A DNA stretch of 64,000 bases from positions 27,962,001-28,026,000 of the forward strand of contig OZ231128.1 of NCBI GenBank assembly GCA_965153355.1, in the 5' to 3' direction. Shown piece after piece: positions 23,629 to 34,067 of this stretch. The notes beneath the pieces are model-generated. The model was not told where the DNA came from. It did not search any database and worked only from the letters and a program-made list of their open reading frames with translations. Source of the stretch: Flaccisagitta enflata. Taxonomy: Eukaryota; Chaetognatha; Sagittoidea; Aphragmophora. The stretch's first letter is position 1. Each line of letters begins with the position of its first letter. The translations under genes were made by a program, and so were the position numbers.

Positions 23629-24129
23629 AGAAGAGAGAGTGAGAGAACAAAACTAGATGATGGAGCAGTGGACTGTAGAGGACGAAGAAAAATCCTAGCA
23701 AAGCACTAACCTGTCCATGCACCAATCTCCTTTATCTTTGCATTCTCCATCACATTGACCGCAAGACTTGGGGCAAATCTCCGCCAACAACGCGTTACAC
23801 CACTCAGGTTTCTCTTCGGCAAAGTGAGGACAATTTTCCTAAAAAAAAAAGAACAGTGAGTGATTCTTTTAAATGTCGAGAAAAAGAACCTGAGAAGTAC
23901 GTATACGGTATAGATAACCGTGTTCCCGTAAGACAAGTGCGTGATTAGGCGGGGGTGTGCGCGTAACTCATGTTTATTTCATGCTTCATCAATGCTGCGG
24001 TAGTAGGAAATGAACAACATCATGTTATTCATGCATTACCTGTTGATCCACGCATCTTGGTCCTGGATCGGCTGTGGTGGTGGCAACCACGGCGACGACC
24101 AAAAGGAAAACGACCTTCATTCCGATCAT
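20961..24129 (-). CDS. Secreted two-domain ShKT protein, three coding exons
   Basis: Coding exons are 24040-24129, 23711-23838 and 20961-21039. Donors are CAG|GTAATG and ACAG|GTTAGT; acceptors TTTTTTTTTTAG|G and TGCACGTAG|G. Intron phases are 0 and 2, and the frame stays open through both joins to a TAA. The product is 98 residues. Residues 1-20 are a signal peptide (Lys5, then a Val/Leu/Ala core, cleavage probably after Ala20). Two six-cysteine ShKT domains follow: C26, C33, C44, C52, C56, C59 and C63, C70, C79, C90, C94, C97. Both end in C-x3-C-x2-C, with CPKSCGQC in the first; domain 2 also has the x10 spacing of the family. The Lys-Tyr dyad used by potassium-channel-blocking ShK toxins is not apparent, so a toxin role is not implied; ShKT modules also occur in enzymes and other secreted proteins. 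An alternative start is the Met at 24120. The last intron (2.7 kb) is AT-rich and holds a (GA)n. Confidence 0.82.
21060..21340. repeat. G/T-rich GTGTTGGGG region in an intron
   Basis: Irregular GTGTTGGGGT units (21085-21150) continue as spaced GTGTTG motifs to about 21320. It lies in the last intron of the ShKT gene, on the non-template side. Confidence 0.6.
21430..23580. other. Intron interior, no further gene seen
   Basis: AT-rich DNA within the 2.7-kb intron. CGAGCGTATCAATTC (22413) and GAATTGATACGCTC (22637) are inverted, perhaps the ends of a small decayed element. Confidence 0.35.
23590..23642. repeat. (GA)n microsatellite
   Basis: GA units with AGAA breaks, in the intron near exon 2 of the ShKT gene. 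Confidence 0.9.
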
Positions 24130-24212
24130 GTTCGCTCCTGCATAAAAAATGGACAACGTGTTGGAAGGAAAAAAAAACTGGGTAACTAATCAACGAGAGA
24201 CCACCGAAAAAA

Positions 24213-24413
24213 GGCAAAACACACGGCCAATTCGTTGTCACTCGCGGGTGGGCAGGGGCAGTTGTTCGACAGGGCAGTGGGAAAAGGCGGTTGTGCTCAG
24301 AAATCACGTTTTCGGACGTTTTCGTGTCATCCAGAAATTGACGTAGCCTTCTTTCCAATCTTCCAACCTACAAACACACCTTACTATAGAGTTGTTCAGC
24401 AAGCGACTAAAAA
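24213..24413 (+). mobile_element. HTE, degenerate, type 3
   Basis: ACACGGCCAATTCGTTGTCA, GCGGGTGGGCAGGGGCAG, and tail TTACTATAGAGTTGTTCAGC with AAGCGACTAAAAA. It is inserted in the presumed leader intron of the ShKT gene. Confidence 0.55.
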
Positions 24414-24430
24414 TTAGCGACTAATCAGAA

Positions 24431-24638
24431 AACAAGTGACGCGGGGTCACAATATCGTTGCGGACGGGTGGGAAGGGGCATCCAAACCCCATCCAATTCC
24501 CATGCCCCCCACCAATACATTTAAACACATTTAAAACGCTCGTTTTTCCACCAACCGACCGACCGACAGACCGACCGACAGACCGACTGACCGACGGACA
24601 AAGCCTCTTATAGATTTGCGGGTCCGCAACTAAAAAAA
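24431..24638 (+). mobile_element. HTE, type 3b
   Basis: Head AACAAGTGACGCGGGGTCAC, subterminal CGTTGCGGACGGGTGGG, (CGAC)n, tail AAAGCCTCTTATAGATTTGC and arm GTCCGCAACTAAAAA. Head GTTGCGGAC is the complement of tail GTCCGCAAC. Confidence 0.82.
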
Positions 24639-24894
24639 ATTGCAAAAAATGAGGAGAAAGGTGATGAACTATCAAGATTATCTTCTCGTGCGAACACTTA
24701 GTCAAAGTCAAAATCCAAATACATGGAACTATTGCCATCCACTTTGAGTGAAAAAAACAAACAAACTAATTTCATGATTGAAAAATAGCTTAATCACAAA
24801 AGTAAAACATTCACGTACCGGTTGATAAGGCGAAAGAATAAAATGAATTGGAAAAGTAAAACTGCGTAAAAGACCCAATCACGCTATTTAAATG

Positions 24895-25448
<554 letters not shown>

Positions 25449-25564
25449 GTAAACTTATATGAAATTTTAGTTTAGTTAATTTCAGCCTAAGTAAAACTTT
25501 TTTTTGAAGGCCATTGTAATTTTGAAAAAGTAAAATTTTAAACAGCTAGCACTTACACCCCGCA

Positions 25565-25791
25565 ATGACGGATCCATGATTTGATGGAAATTCCTATAAG
25601 TAGTCGTTCACGGGTGGCAAGAGGCAGAGTACGCTGGGTGGGGCTGTAAAATGGCGGGGCAGGGGCCGTAATGCTAAAAAAATATTATCTAAGCCGATTT
25701 TTTGTCATCTAAAATTTTGAGTAACCGACCTTCCTTGTCTACAGACGTGCAGACACAGCCTCTTTAAAGAGTCGCTTAGCAAGCGACTGAA
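25565..25791 (+). mobile_element. HTE, type 3, with AGTCGCTT hairpin
   Basis: The head has decayed (CCTATAAGTAGTCGTTCACG), while the tail is clear: ACACAGCCTCTTTAAAGAG followed by AGTCGCTTAGCAAGCGACT. The 8-bp stem AGTCGCTT/AAGCGACT differs from the usual AGTCGCGT/ACGCGACT at paired positions on both arms. Confidence 0.7.
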
Positions 25792-26509
25792 AAGGCTTTT
25801 ATTTGTTTTATCTCAGATATGATCTTTTGAAAAACGACTTTTTTCCTTTGCAAATCAGAAAAAAATACCCTCAGCAGTGTTGCTAGGAATGTGAACTGCC
25901 ATTACTTACTATCACGTGACCGGCGCTTAAAATAATCTGACTGTCATTCATTGCTTTAACGCCACGTCTCAGAGAAAGAACGATTTTTTGGAAAGACTGA
26001 TGGATTTCGGATGCAGCGTGAGGCTCCGACGGCTTAGCGATTTTTAAGCGTCTTTGCTGCAAGGTGAAGAAGAGGAGGAGGGGGAGAAGGAGGAGGAACA
26101 AGGATTCGGAGATCGGGGAGGTTAGGAGTATAATGGTGAGAAGGACGAGTGTTGGGATGGGGGAGGTATGATGATTGAGGAAGCATGAGCGATTGGGTAT
26201 AGTACTTTTAGTAGAGCCAAAAATTTTGGGGTTGCCACCCAAAATTTGTGTCCCTACAAATTTTGTGTCCTAATTAACATGTGCAATCTTTCTATAGCTT
26301 TGATTTTAAGAAATTTTTATAGCGGGTCCATTGACAATTTCCATGTTTTTAAGGGCAAACTGAAATAGTTTTTACTCGCTCAATATGGGTGGTTTACTGT
26401 TTTTATCATGTAATGAACTGATGAATTTTATCTGGTAGCGACATTTCCACTTTACAAATCTCTGCAATGTTGCCGTTTCTGTAATGGTATCATAAGAAAA
26501 GGGCAAAAG
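25792..26509. other. No firm feature
   Basis: Mixed DNA with a purine patch AGAAGAGGAGGAGGGGGAG near 26070. The minus-strand frame at 25883-26242 reads mainly this patch and is not supported. Confidence 0.35.
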
Positions 26510-26700
26510 AACAAGGCCGGATACCCGGCCAATACCAGTCGTGGACGGGTGGGCAAGGGCGGCAATGCGTGTTTTCACACCCCGGAGGGGCCAACAGACG
26601 GACCAACGGACTAATGGACCGACGGTCGGACGGACAAAGCCTCTGAAAGAGTCGCTAGTCCGCGACTTAAAAAACAAGGCGGATACACGGGCCAATTAGT
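26510..26700 (+). mobile_element. HTE type 3 with a second HTE head joined to its tail
   Basis: The complete copy runs 26510-26673: head AACAAGGCCGGATACCCGG, AGTCGTGGACGGGTGGGC, tail AAAGCCTCTGAAAGAGTCGC, arm GTCCGCGACTTAAAA. It is followed at once by a new head AACAAGGCGGATACACGGGC, giving a head-to-tail junction. The second copy breaks off after about 28 bp. Confidence 0.8.
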
Positions 26701-26833
26701 GCACCTTGCTTTTTCTATCGGAGGCCCCATCAGCAACATGAAGCCCAACGAGCCTTTTATTGGATATTTTTGTGCCTATCTGAAGCTCATCGAGAGTTTG
26801 AGACCCACTCAAAGCACTTTCTGCCCTGTGAAT
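26701..26833. other. Short stretch open on both strands
   Basis: GC-balanced DNA between the HTE junction and the ATGA array. It is open in one frame on each strand (plus: GGPISNMKPNEPFIGYF). Neither was recognised, and it may be an exon remnant. Confidence 0.2.
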
Positions 26834-26980
26834 GTGTGAATGAATGAATGAATGAATGAATGAATGAATGAATGAATGAATGAATGAATGAATGAATGAA
26901 TGAATGAATGAATGAATGAATGAATGAATGAATGAATGAATGAATGAATGAATGAATGAATGAATGAATGAATGAATGAA
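26834..26980. repeat. (ATGA)n microsatellite
   Basis: About 37 uninterrupted TGAA units; FIHS-type frames are artefacts. Confidence 0.96.
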
Positions 26981-27737
26981 CAAACGGAAATTCTAGGGCC
27001 TTTAACCAACATATTACTGAGCTCGATCTGTTTGCGTTCTTTTCTAATCGATTCTGCTTCTCTGGAATACGATGATAAAGATCACGTTAGTCATTTTTTG
27101 TTTGATCCTCTTCACTCCGATGCCAACTGGTAATCGATGGTGATGATAAGGATCTGGTTTTTTGTTTATCCGAACGCTAAAACTACGTGACAAATAACCA
27201 CCTCTACACAATTCTCTAAACAAATGTTTGTATCCTCAAAATTATTGTGAACCACAAGAAATGAAGCGAAGGCATTTCGTCCATGTGTTAGTAGACGGTA
27301 CGACCTAGAATATAGTTGTAGCAATGAAGCATCAAGCTCAAGCTGTCATTAACTTTTTAGGAAAACTGCTCCTGATAAACGAAAAAAAAGCTACGACAAC
27401 CAGATTGGTCCCAGAGAATCATCTAATTGGGAAAAAAATCGAAAAACGTTTTTCGATTTTTTGAGTTTCGCTTAGGAATTAATTTTTTCCATTTTCGCTT
27501 GAGATGTTTTGAGGAAGTTGGGTCACGACTAGGCTCGCCCGAGGCTGGGGTTGAAATTGGTACAGGGTGAAAGAGGGCACTTTTTTACACCTTCTGGAAA
27601 AAATCAGGGCACTGTCGGACCAATACTTTAGGCGCTATGAATTTTTTAATCTTTTTTTATTTTTTCACATTTTACGCATTTTTCTTAAAGATGTTTATTT
27701 TTCATCGATCTCAATTTTGGGCCCTAAATAATAACAA
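26981..27737. other. No feature seen
   Basis: Unique-looking AT-rich DNA. A short inverted AAAAAACGTTTTTCGATTTTTT patch lies near 27435. Confidence 0.35.
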
Positions 27738-28438
27738 CAGGTCGCCCAAGGGCAATATGTGGTCAGCGATACCCGTTGCCCTGCTTTGAGTGATTGTGAA
27801 TTGGAGTGAGGGGAAGCAGGGCAGCGGCCCCGAAGGGGACGAAGTCCTGTAGAACACAGGGGGACTTTCGTTCGTCCTACCTGAAGAAGTGGATGAGATA
27901 CTATAGAGGGCTGACTGAAGGCATTCAAGAGCCTAAACTGAGGTCTAAGAAGGCTGATATAAGGCCTGAGAATGCCGATTGGAAGCTTGAGAGGGCTGAC
28001 TTGAGGCTTGAGACAGCTGGATTAAGGCTTGAAAGGCCAGAGGACTGATTTGAAGCCTGGGAGCAATAATTTCAGGTTTAGATGTCTGATTTGAGGCCTG
28101 AGAGGCCTAATTTGAGGCATGAGAGTCCAGGTTTGAGGCCTGAGAATTTGGATTTGAGGCCTGAGAAGCCAGATTTGAGGCCTGAGAGGCCTGAGAGGCC
28201 TGAGAGGCCAGATTTGAGGCCTGAGAGGCCAAATTTGAGGCCTGAGAGGCCAGATTTGAGGCCTGGGAGGCTGGATTTGAGACCTGAGAGGCTGGATTTG
28301 AGGCCTGAGAGGCCAGATTTGAGGCCTGAGGGGTCTGATGAAGGGGGGGACGCACGGACGAACGAACGGACGGACGGACGGACGAATGAAAGTCCCCCTG
28401 TGTTCTACAGGACTTCGTCCCCTTCGGGGCCGCTGCCC
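27738..28438. mobile_element. FBA foldback element, reference copy
   Basis: The left end runs AGGTCGCCCAAGGGCAATAT, GTGGTCAGCGATACCCGTTG, then GGGCAGCGGCCCCGAAGG and GTCCTGTAGAACACAGGGGG. The right end inverts the inner part (CCCCCTGTGTTCTACAGGAC, CCTTCGGGGCCGCTGCCC). Between them are about 20 units near TTGAGGCCTGAGAGGCCAGA, all in one orientation. (GACG)n adjoins the right end. Confidence 0.88.
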
Positions 28439-28439
28439 A

Positions 28440-29203
28440 AAAATGAGTTCAGCAGAGGGCAGAGGGAGGGAGGGAGGGAGGGGAGGAAGGAGAGGGAGGG
28501 AGAGGAGGGAAGGAGGGAGAGGAGGGTGGGAGAAGGAGTAAGGGAGGGTGGGAGAAAGAGAAAGGAGGAGGAGGAGGAGGGAGAGAAGAGGGGGGGAGAG
28601 GGGAGGGAGGAAGAGAAGGAAGGAAGAGAGAGGGGGAGGAGAGGGAGAAAGAGAAGGGAAGAAGATGAGGGGGAGGGAAAGGAAGAGAGAGAGGGAGAGA
28701 GAGGGAAGGAGAAGGAGAGGGAGAGAGAGGGAGGGAGAGAGAGGAGGGAGGGAGGAGTGAGAGGGCGAGAGGAGAGAAAGAGGAGGGAGAGCAAAAGGGG
28801 GAGGGGAGGAGAAAGGGAGGAAGAGAGAGGGAGGGAGGGAGAGCGGGAGGGAGAGCGGGAGGGAGGGAGGGGGAGAAACAGAGGGAGGGAGGGAGAGAGA
28901 GAGGGAGGAAGAGTGAGACAAAGAGGGTGAGGAGGAGGAAGGGAGAGAGAGAGAAGGAGAGGGAGAGGGAGGGAGAGAGGGAGGGACAGAGGGAGAGGGT
29001 GCAAGAGGGGGAGGGTGAGGGGAGGGAGAGAGAGAGGGAGGGAGAGTGAGAGGGAGGGAGAGGAGGGAGAAGGAGAGAGAGAGAGGGGAGAGAGAGGGAG
29101 GAAGGGAGGGAGAGAGGGAGAGGAGGAGAGAGAGGGAGGAGGGAGAGAGAGAGAGAGCATGGGAGGAGAGAGGGTGAGAGAGAGAGACACACACACACAC
29201 ACA
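28440..29203. repeat. 740-bp purine-only tract with (AC)n end
   Basis: GGGAGGGA/GGAGAGAG-type DNA with almost no pyrimidines on the plus strand from 28450 to 29186, then (AC)n. Open frames of up to 392 residues are low-complexity artefacts. Confidence 0.95.
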
Positions 29204-30038
29204 TAAAACAGCCCTTACGATTTTTTTCCGGTCGGCGAGAGCCGCCTTTACTGGTATTTTTGAAATGAGATCAATCTGGGGTGTTATAGCTTGATGCTCC
29301 AGTTATTTCCAAGGTAGTATTGGTCTAGTTACAAAACTTGCCGCAATAAAATGCCGCCTCTTTCTTACTCTAACACATGAGCAAAAATTTGGCGGACAAC
29401 CACTGATGCAATAAAATCAAAACAGGCCTAATTCCTGTTGGCCCAGTAACATGAAATTAGAACTGCAGTCCCCTGAGACCTTTGGGCTGCTTCAGTCAAA
29501 AGTTCATCATGCTATATTAGTTTTCCGCCTAATTTTTGCACATGTGTTAGGAAAATCAAAAAGACATGAAAAACATTACTTGTAGTTTGCAGCATGCAGT
29601 GGTCTGCAGTGACCTTTAGTACAATTCTATTAAATGTACATGTAATTCTAACAGTTTCGATCCATCAATTACTTACAGTTACAGACCCGAGAGCATCAGA
29701 AATCCACCTGCAACAGATCAGAAATTGTAGTCTCTTGACGTCATTTTTTTTATTTCATGAAATGGCAATAAAAGTAATCTGCCCATAATTTATAAAATCC
29801 TGCGTTGACATCTGTTTTTGCGGGGTTCAATTGCATTTGTCCATTATCATTTTCCCCTTTTCTCTTCCCTACATGTCAGTATGGTCTCTCTTTGATCTCC
29901 TTTTTGATGATTGTTCCAAGTTACATGTTGAGGTGGGGCCGCTGACACTAGATTGTCTACCAGACATTTTTGCATTTGCCAAACGCAGTTCTTCTTCGTT
30001 TAGTCCATCAAAACAAGCGTCGCGTCGACGTACAGTAA
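29204..30038. other. Upstream region of the GPCR gene
   Basis: No repeat family recognised and no clear promoter motif. The frame running through 29831-30298 overlaps the receptor N-terminus out of frame and is likely a shadow of the minisatellite. Confidence 0.35.
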
Positions 30039-32436
30039 ATGAACTTTTGGTCAAACTTCGCCTCTCCAACGAGAAGTTTGAACTTGTCCATTTCATCCAG
30101 CATGTCCAACTTCTCCAACATATCGCTCTCATCCAACTTGTCCATCTCATCCAACATGTCCAACATACCCCTCTCATCCAACTCGTCCTTCTCATCCAAC
30201 TCGTCCTTCTCATCCAACTCGTCCATCTCATCCAACTTGTCCATCTCATCCAACATGTCCATCGCATCCAACTTGTCCAACATACCCCTCTCATTTAACT
30301 CGTCCTTCTCATCCAACCTGTCCATCTCATCTAACTTGTCCAACATGTCGTCGACGCTGCCGTCGGGCGATGAATGGTTTGAGGCCATCGCCGCCGCTTT
30401 AAAGCCCCTCATTTGGCTCGATTTTGTCGGGTTCACGTTTCAAGGTTTGGTCCTCGCCTTTGGTCTGAGCCTGAATGGCTTCATCATCTGGATCCTCGGC
30501 CAAGAACACCGTCGTTCAAACGCCGACATTCTGCAATTGAACATGGCCGCCGTTGACTTGATGGAGAGTCTCGGGGCTCCCGCATCCGCCATCGCGACTC
30601 GCTTTATGTTACCAGTTTTTGCAAAAGAAGGTCGTCTTCTTCACGTCGTAACCGTGCTTTTCCTACTCGTTGGCATCCACTTTGATGGCATGAATGCAAT
30701 GCTCACCGCCATTACGCGAACGAAACAGGTAAATCCGTCTATTGACAGTGTAATAGGAGGCAGTTTACTTGAATTATTCTTAAAAACATAAAGAATGTAC
30801 TCGTAAGTGCATGTTTATCCGTGATAGCTCTCAGGACTGCCACTGCCAAACAAGCTATTTTCTTTATATTATGGTAAAGCTGATAGATCTAGACTTGAGA
30901 TGGCGGAGGCAAGGATAATGGGAAGAGAAATATTGCTAGGCGATTGATATTTGGAATATAAATGAATAAAGAAAAATTGATTCCCCATGATGGTTGGTTG
31001 CCATGGAAACACATTTCTATGTATTCTCACTAAAATATCAATATCTTTTGTTTTTTTTTAGGGTACATTGCTTAAAATCAATTTTCCCATGACATGTTCT
31101 GTAGGAATATCGCCCGTTTGGCCATTGCTAGGGATTGTATCCATGAATGACAACCCCTAGCAACCGCTAAGCAAGCAACATTCTTACAGAACATAATGTA
31201 GGAAAGTAGCAAATTCAATTTCAAGAAATGTTCCCTCTAAAAATTTCTCAAAATACGCAAAATAGCAAAAATACATGGAAATGTTTTTCCATAGCAACCA
31301 GCTGTCATGTGTAATGAAACACCCTTTTATTGGTCTATGTTTCAAATATCACTCCCCTGGCTTCGTTTGTTTTTCTACAATGCTTGCCCCTGTTATCTCA
31401 AGTCTTGACGAGATCGACTGTAGCAAGTAAAAAATATGTTCCTGCACGTCTTTTTGTTAGTCTTTCTTCCAATTATCATTCCCATAGCTTCATGTTTATT
31501 CCCCTTATGTCCGCCCCATTACTCGACAAGATTTACTGTACAATTTCTGTCTATTCCTCGCCCAGATACGCAGTTTCACAAATTCGCAATACGACGACTT
31601 CAACCGGGGGTTGGTCATCGCGGCGTTGGCCTTTATCTGGATGCTGGCCGTCCTCCCGCCGGTCATTTTTGGTGCATTTGTCGCTCCGGATTTGCCAGCA
31701 GATCCTCAAGAGAGACAAATGGCGTTTTTGCCGATGGTGGTGACGTCCGTCGTGATTCAGGTCCTGACAGTGATCGTGTTGGTGGCGACGAATGTCATTA
31801 CTTTTCGGTTCGTTTCTCGGAATTCCTTCAATGCCGAAGATTTGAATTCCTTGAAACGCTTGAGGAAAGCCACGGTCACTGCCGCGATGCAGTTTGCCTC
31901 AACATGCGGCCTGCAGGTGATTTTTGAAAACCTTTTTGAAAAATATTGGCTACGCCCGGTCGTGCGCGGGTCCGTCACTTCATTCGCCAAATAATCCAAA
32001 CGTAAATGGATCTTTTGCCATGCTTTAAATGGCGAATTCCATAAAAGCTAAAAGAAATCATTGAAAATCGAAAAAAGTAGCTGGTCTGCGAGAAAATGAT
32101 ACGGTGGATGAGAGAGACTCGAAGCTTTATCAGTTTTTCTTATGAAATGACGTGGTTGCTAAGCAGCCTCAACAACGTCGCGTTTGGGACTCTGTGTGAT
32201 CATGAATATTGATGATGAATATAAAGCAAACAGTTATGTTATTTCATTACGATTTTCTGATTTTACACATTCAGATGGTCCTCGCAGTGATCGCATTGGT
32301 TGCCATCAGAATGGATTTCATCAAAAATATTCATTTGATTTTTTGGTGTTTTGCATTTCTGGAAATGAGAGTTGTGATGACGCCTCTGGTCTTCATCGTC
32401 AGGCAAGATTGCCATGTCAAAGCTCATGTCATGTGA
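30039..32436 (+). CDS. Divergent rhodopsin-type GPCR, three exons
   Basis: Exons 30039-30728, 31566-31916 and 32275-32436; donors CAG|GTAAAT and CAG|GTGATT, acceptors CGCCCAG|A and ACATTCAG|A. Both introns (837 and 358 bp) are phase 0, and the joined frame gives 400 residues ending in TGA. Residues 1-120 form a Ser/Asn-rich outside tail with about 15 N-x-S sequons. Predicted helices: TM1 about 124-153 (GLSLNG, N146), TM2 164-187 (D173), TM3 200-225, TM4 246-268 (W255, P261-P262), TM5 288-312, TM6 about 332-358, TM7 about 366-389. The DRY site reads TRT (226-228) and NPxxY reads TPLVF (383-387). The conserved TM3 and loop-2 cysteines are both absent, and the C-tail is about 11 residues. The ligand is unknown. 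An in-frame TAA precedes the first ATG; later Mets up to 30345 have better context. It is a class A-like receptor by topology; no subfamily was recognised. Confidence 0.82.
30075..30345 (+). repeat. 18-bp coding minisatellite in the GPCR N-terminus
   Basis: Units near CTCATCCAACTCGTCCTT encode SSNSSF, SSNLSI, SSNMSI and similar. The 18-bp period keeps the frame. Four near-identical units lie at about 30174-30245, while the flanks are more diverged. Confidence 0.85.
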
Positions 32437-33142
32437 CGTTTGCACATGCGATTTCTTAAGTTCGTTCGTTCGTTCGTTTGTTTATTTGTTCATTCATTTA
32501 TTTGTTCCTTTGTCTTTTTTTTTTCATTTGTTCCTTTGGTTGTTTGCTTATTTGATTTTTGTTCCTTGGATTATTTGCATTTTTGTTTGTTTGGTTTCTT
32601 TTTCATTTGTTCTTTTTTCATGGTTTATTTGTCTATTTGTTTGTTCAATTATGTCTAGGTCCATTCTTGGTTTGTTTGTTCGTTAGCTTTGTTCTTTTGT
32701 TTGTTCGTTTGTTTGCTAGTCGGTCAACGGTCAACGGTCCTTCGGTGCGCGTGCGTCGGAACTATCCCCCTTGCCCTTCCCCTTTTGCCGAATGCCAAGC
32801 CCACCCGGTCGCGCCAAGGGTGTCTGTGTATTTGGACCAACAAAATTGTTAGTATTTTCTCTCCGAAAAGAGCGGTAATTCATGGTACGATTGCAGGTCG
32901 TCTTTGTTTCATGATCGGGCCATCGCTCGTCTTGATACTCGTGGATATTTGAGGGCCAAAACGCTTTTGCAACGACTCTTTCATGGACGCCGATGAAACT
33001 AAAGTGCAAAATGGCAAAAGAGAGATAAGTTACAGAATATAAAATGATCTTATAAATGAATGTCCGGTGGTGAAAAACGTGCATTACTTAAGCACATTTG
33101 ACCATAAAGATAACATCATAACAGGTGTATCTCTGTAGTCTC
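32437..33142. repeat. Degenerate (TTTG/TTCG)n tract and spacer
   Basis: TTCGTTCGTTCGTTTGTTTA at 32460 decays through TTTG variants to about 32725. The remainder to 33142 holds nothing recognisable. No AATAAA was noted close behind the GPCR stop. Confidence 0.6.
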
Positions 33143-33315
33143 TTTTTAGTTGCGGACACGCAAATCTATAAGAGGCTTTGTCGGTCCGTCCGTCCGTCAG
33201 TCCGTCCGTCGGTCCGTCCGTCGGTCCGTAATGATTGAGTCGAAAAGTGGGAAAACGCACATTTCTGCCCCTGCCCACCCGTCCGCAAATGGTGGCCGTG
33301 TTTTCGGCCTTGTTT
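33143..33315 (-). mobile_element. HTE, type 3
   Basis: Inverted copy with hairpin AGTTGCGGACACGCAAATCT, tail TATAAGAGGCTTTGTCGGTC, (GTCC)n, head CCCCTGCCCACCCGTCCGCA and GTGTTTTCGGCCTTGTT. The head motif TTTGCGGAC matches the hairpin arm sequence. Confidence 0.85.
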
Positions 33316-33440
33316 TACATCTCAGCTTTGAGAAAAAGTTTGTAACAATAAAAAAAGAAAATCAATACATGTCAAATTGTCCAGATCATGAGTGCAATCT
33401 GATTCTTGTAGATTTATTCATTTAGAAACAAACATGAATA

Positions 33441-34067
33441 ACAGCCCAAAGGCAGTAAGTGGTCAGCGGTACCCGTGCCCTGCTTGAGTAGTGTAAGATT
33501 TAAGTTGAGGGGGAGCAGGGCAGCGGCCCCGAAGGTGACGAAGTCCTGTTGAACACAGGGGGAATCTGTCCGTCCGTCCATCCATCCATCCGCCCGTCCG
33601 TCCGTTTGCCCCCCACCTCATCCTCAGGGCTTTGTCTCCTTTGGGGCCTACTCTGACCCAAATTCTGACCCAAATTCTGCCCAAATAGCACGCAATATGG
33701 CCCAAACCCGAGCAAACTGGCCCAATTCCCAGCATAATGGCCCAAATCCTAGCAAATTGGCCCAAATATGGTCAAAATCTAGGTCTAAGGGGTCAAAATG
33801 ATGAACCACAGGCCAGATTTGGGCCAATTTGCTTGAGTTTGGGCCATCATGATTGGATTTGGGCCATTTTGCTTGGATTTGGGCCATGTTGCTTGGATTT
33901 GGGCTATTTGGCAGAACTTGGGTCAGAATAGGCCCCAAAGGAGACGAAGCCCTGCAGGATGGGGCGGGGGGGGGGATGGACATAAGCATGGATGTAAGTA
34001 CAGACGGACGGACGGACTGATTCCCCTTGTGTTCTACAGGTATTCATCCCCTTCGGGGCCGCTGCCC
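33441..34067. mobile_element. FBA foldback element with palindromic array
   Basis: The left outer end GTGGTCAGCGGTACCCGTGC and inner end GGGCAGCGGCCCCGAAGG are matched by the right end CCCCTTCGGGGCCGCTGCCC. The array reads GCCCAAATCCTAGCAAATTG up to about 33780 and then the opposite orientation GATTTGGGCCATTTTGCTTG, so the arms are self-complementary. GACGGACGG lies before the right end. Confidence 0.85.

Larger units (their letters stand above)
24137..24894 (-). promoter_or_regulatory. 5' leader intron and TATA-like promoter of the ShKT gene
   Basis: Seven bases before the start codon is an acceptor, TTTTTTATGCAG ending at 24138, so the 5' UTR is probably spliced. A donor CCG|GTACGTGA at 24818 and a TATA-like ATTTAAATAG at 24885-24894 would define a leader exon of about 40 bp whose first base lies near 24858. 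This is a model from sequence only. Confidence 0.4.

Noticed and set aside
28022-29200. Minus-strand open frame of 392 codons
   Set aside because: It is the purine tract and the FBA array read in frame: Ser/Pro/Leu and RPQIWPLRPQ repeats with no domain and parallel long frames in the other registers.
29831-30298. Plus frame of 155 codons ending in LIQLVHLIQ repeats, and the minus-strand counterpart
   Set aside because: Shadows of the 18-bp minisatellite, which has no stops in any frame. The frame from 30039 is preferred because it continues into a splice-supported seven-helix protein.
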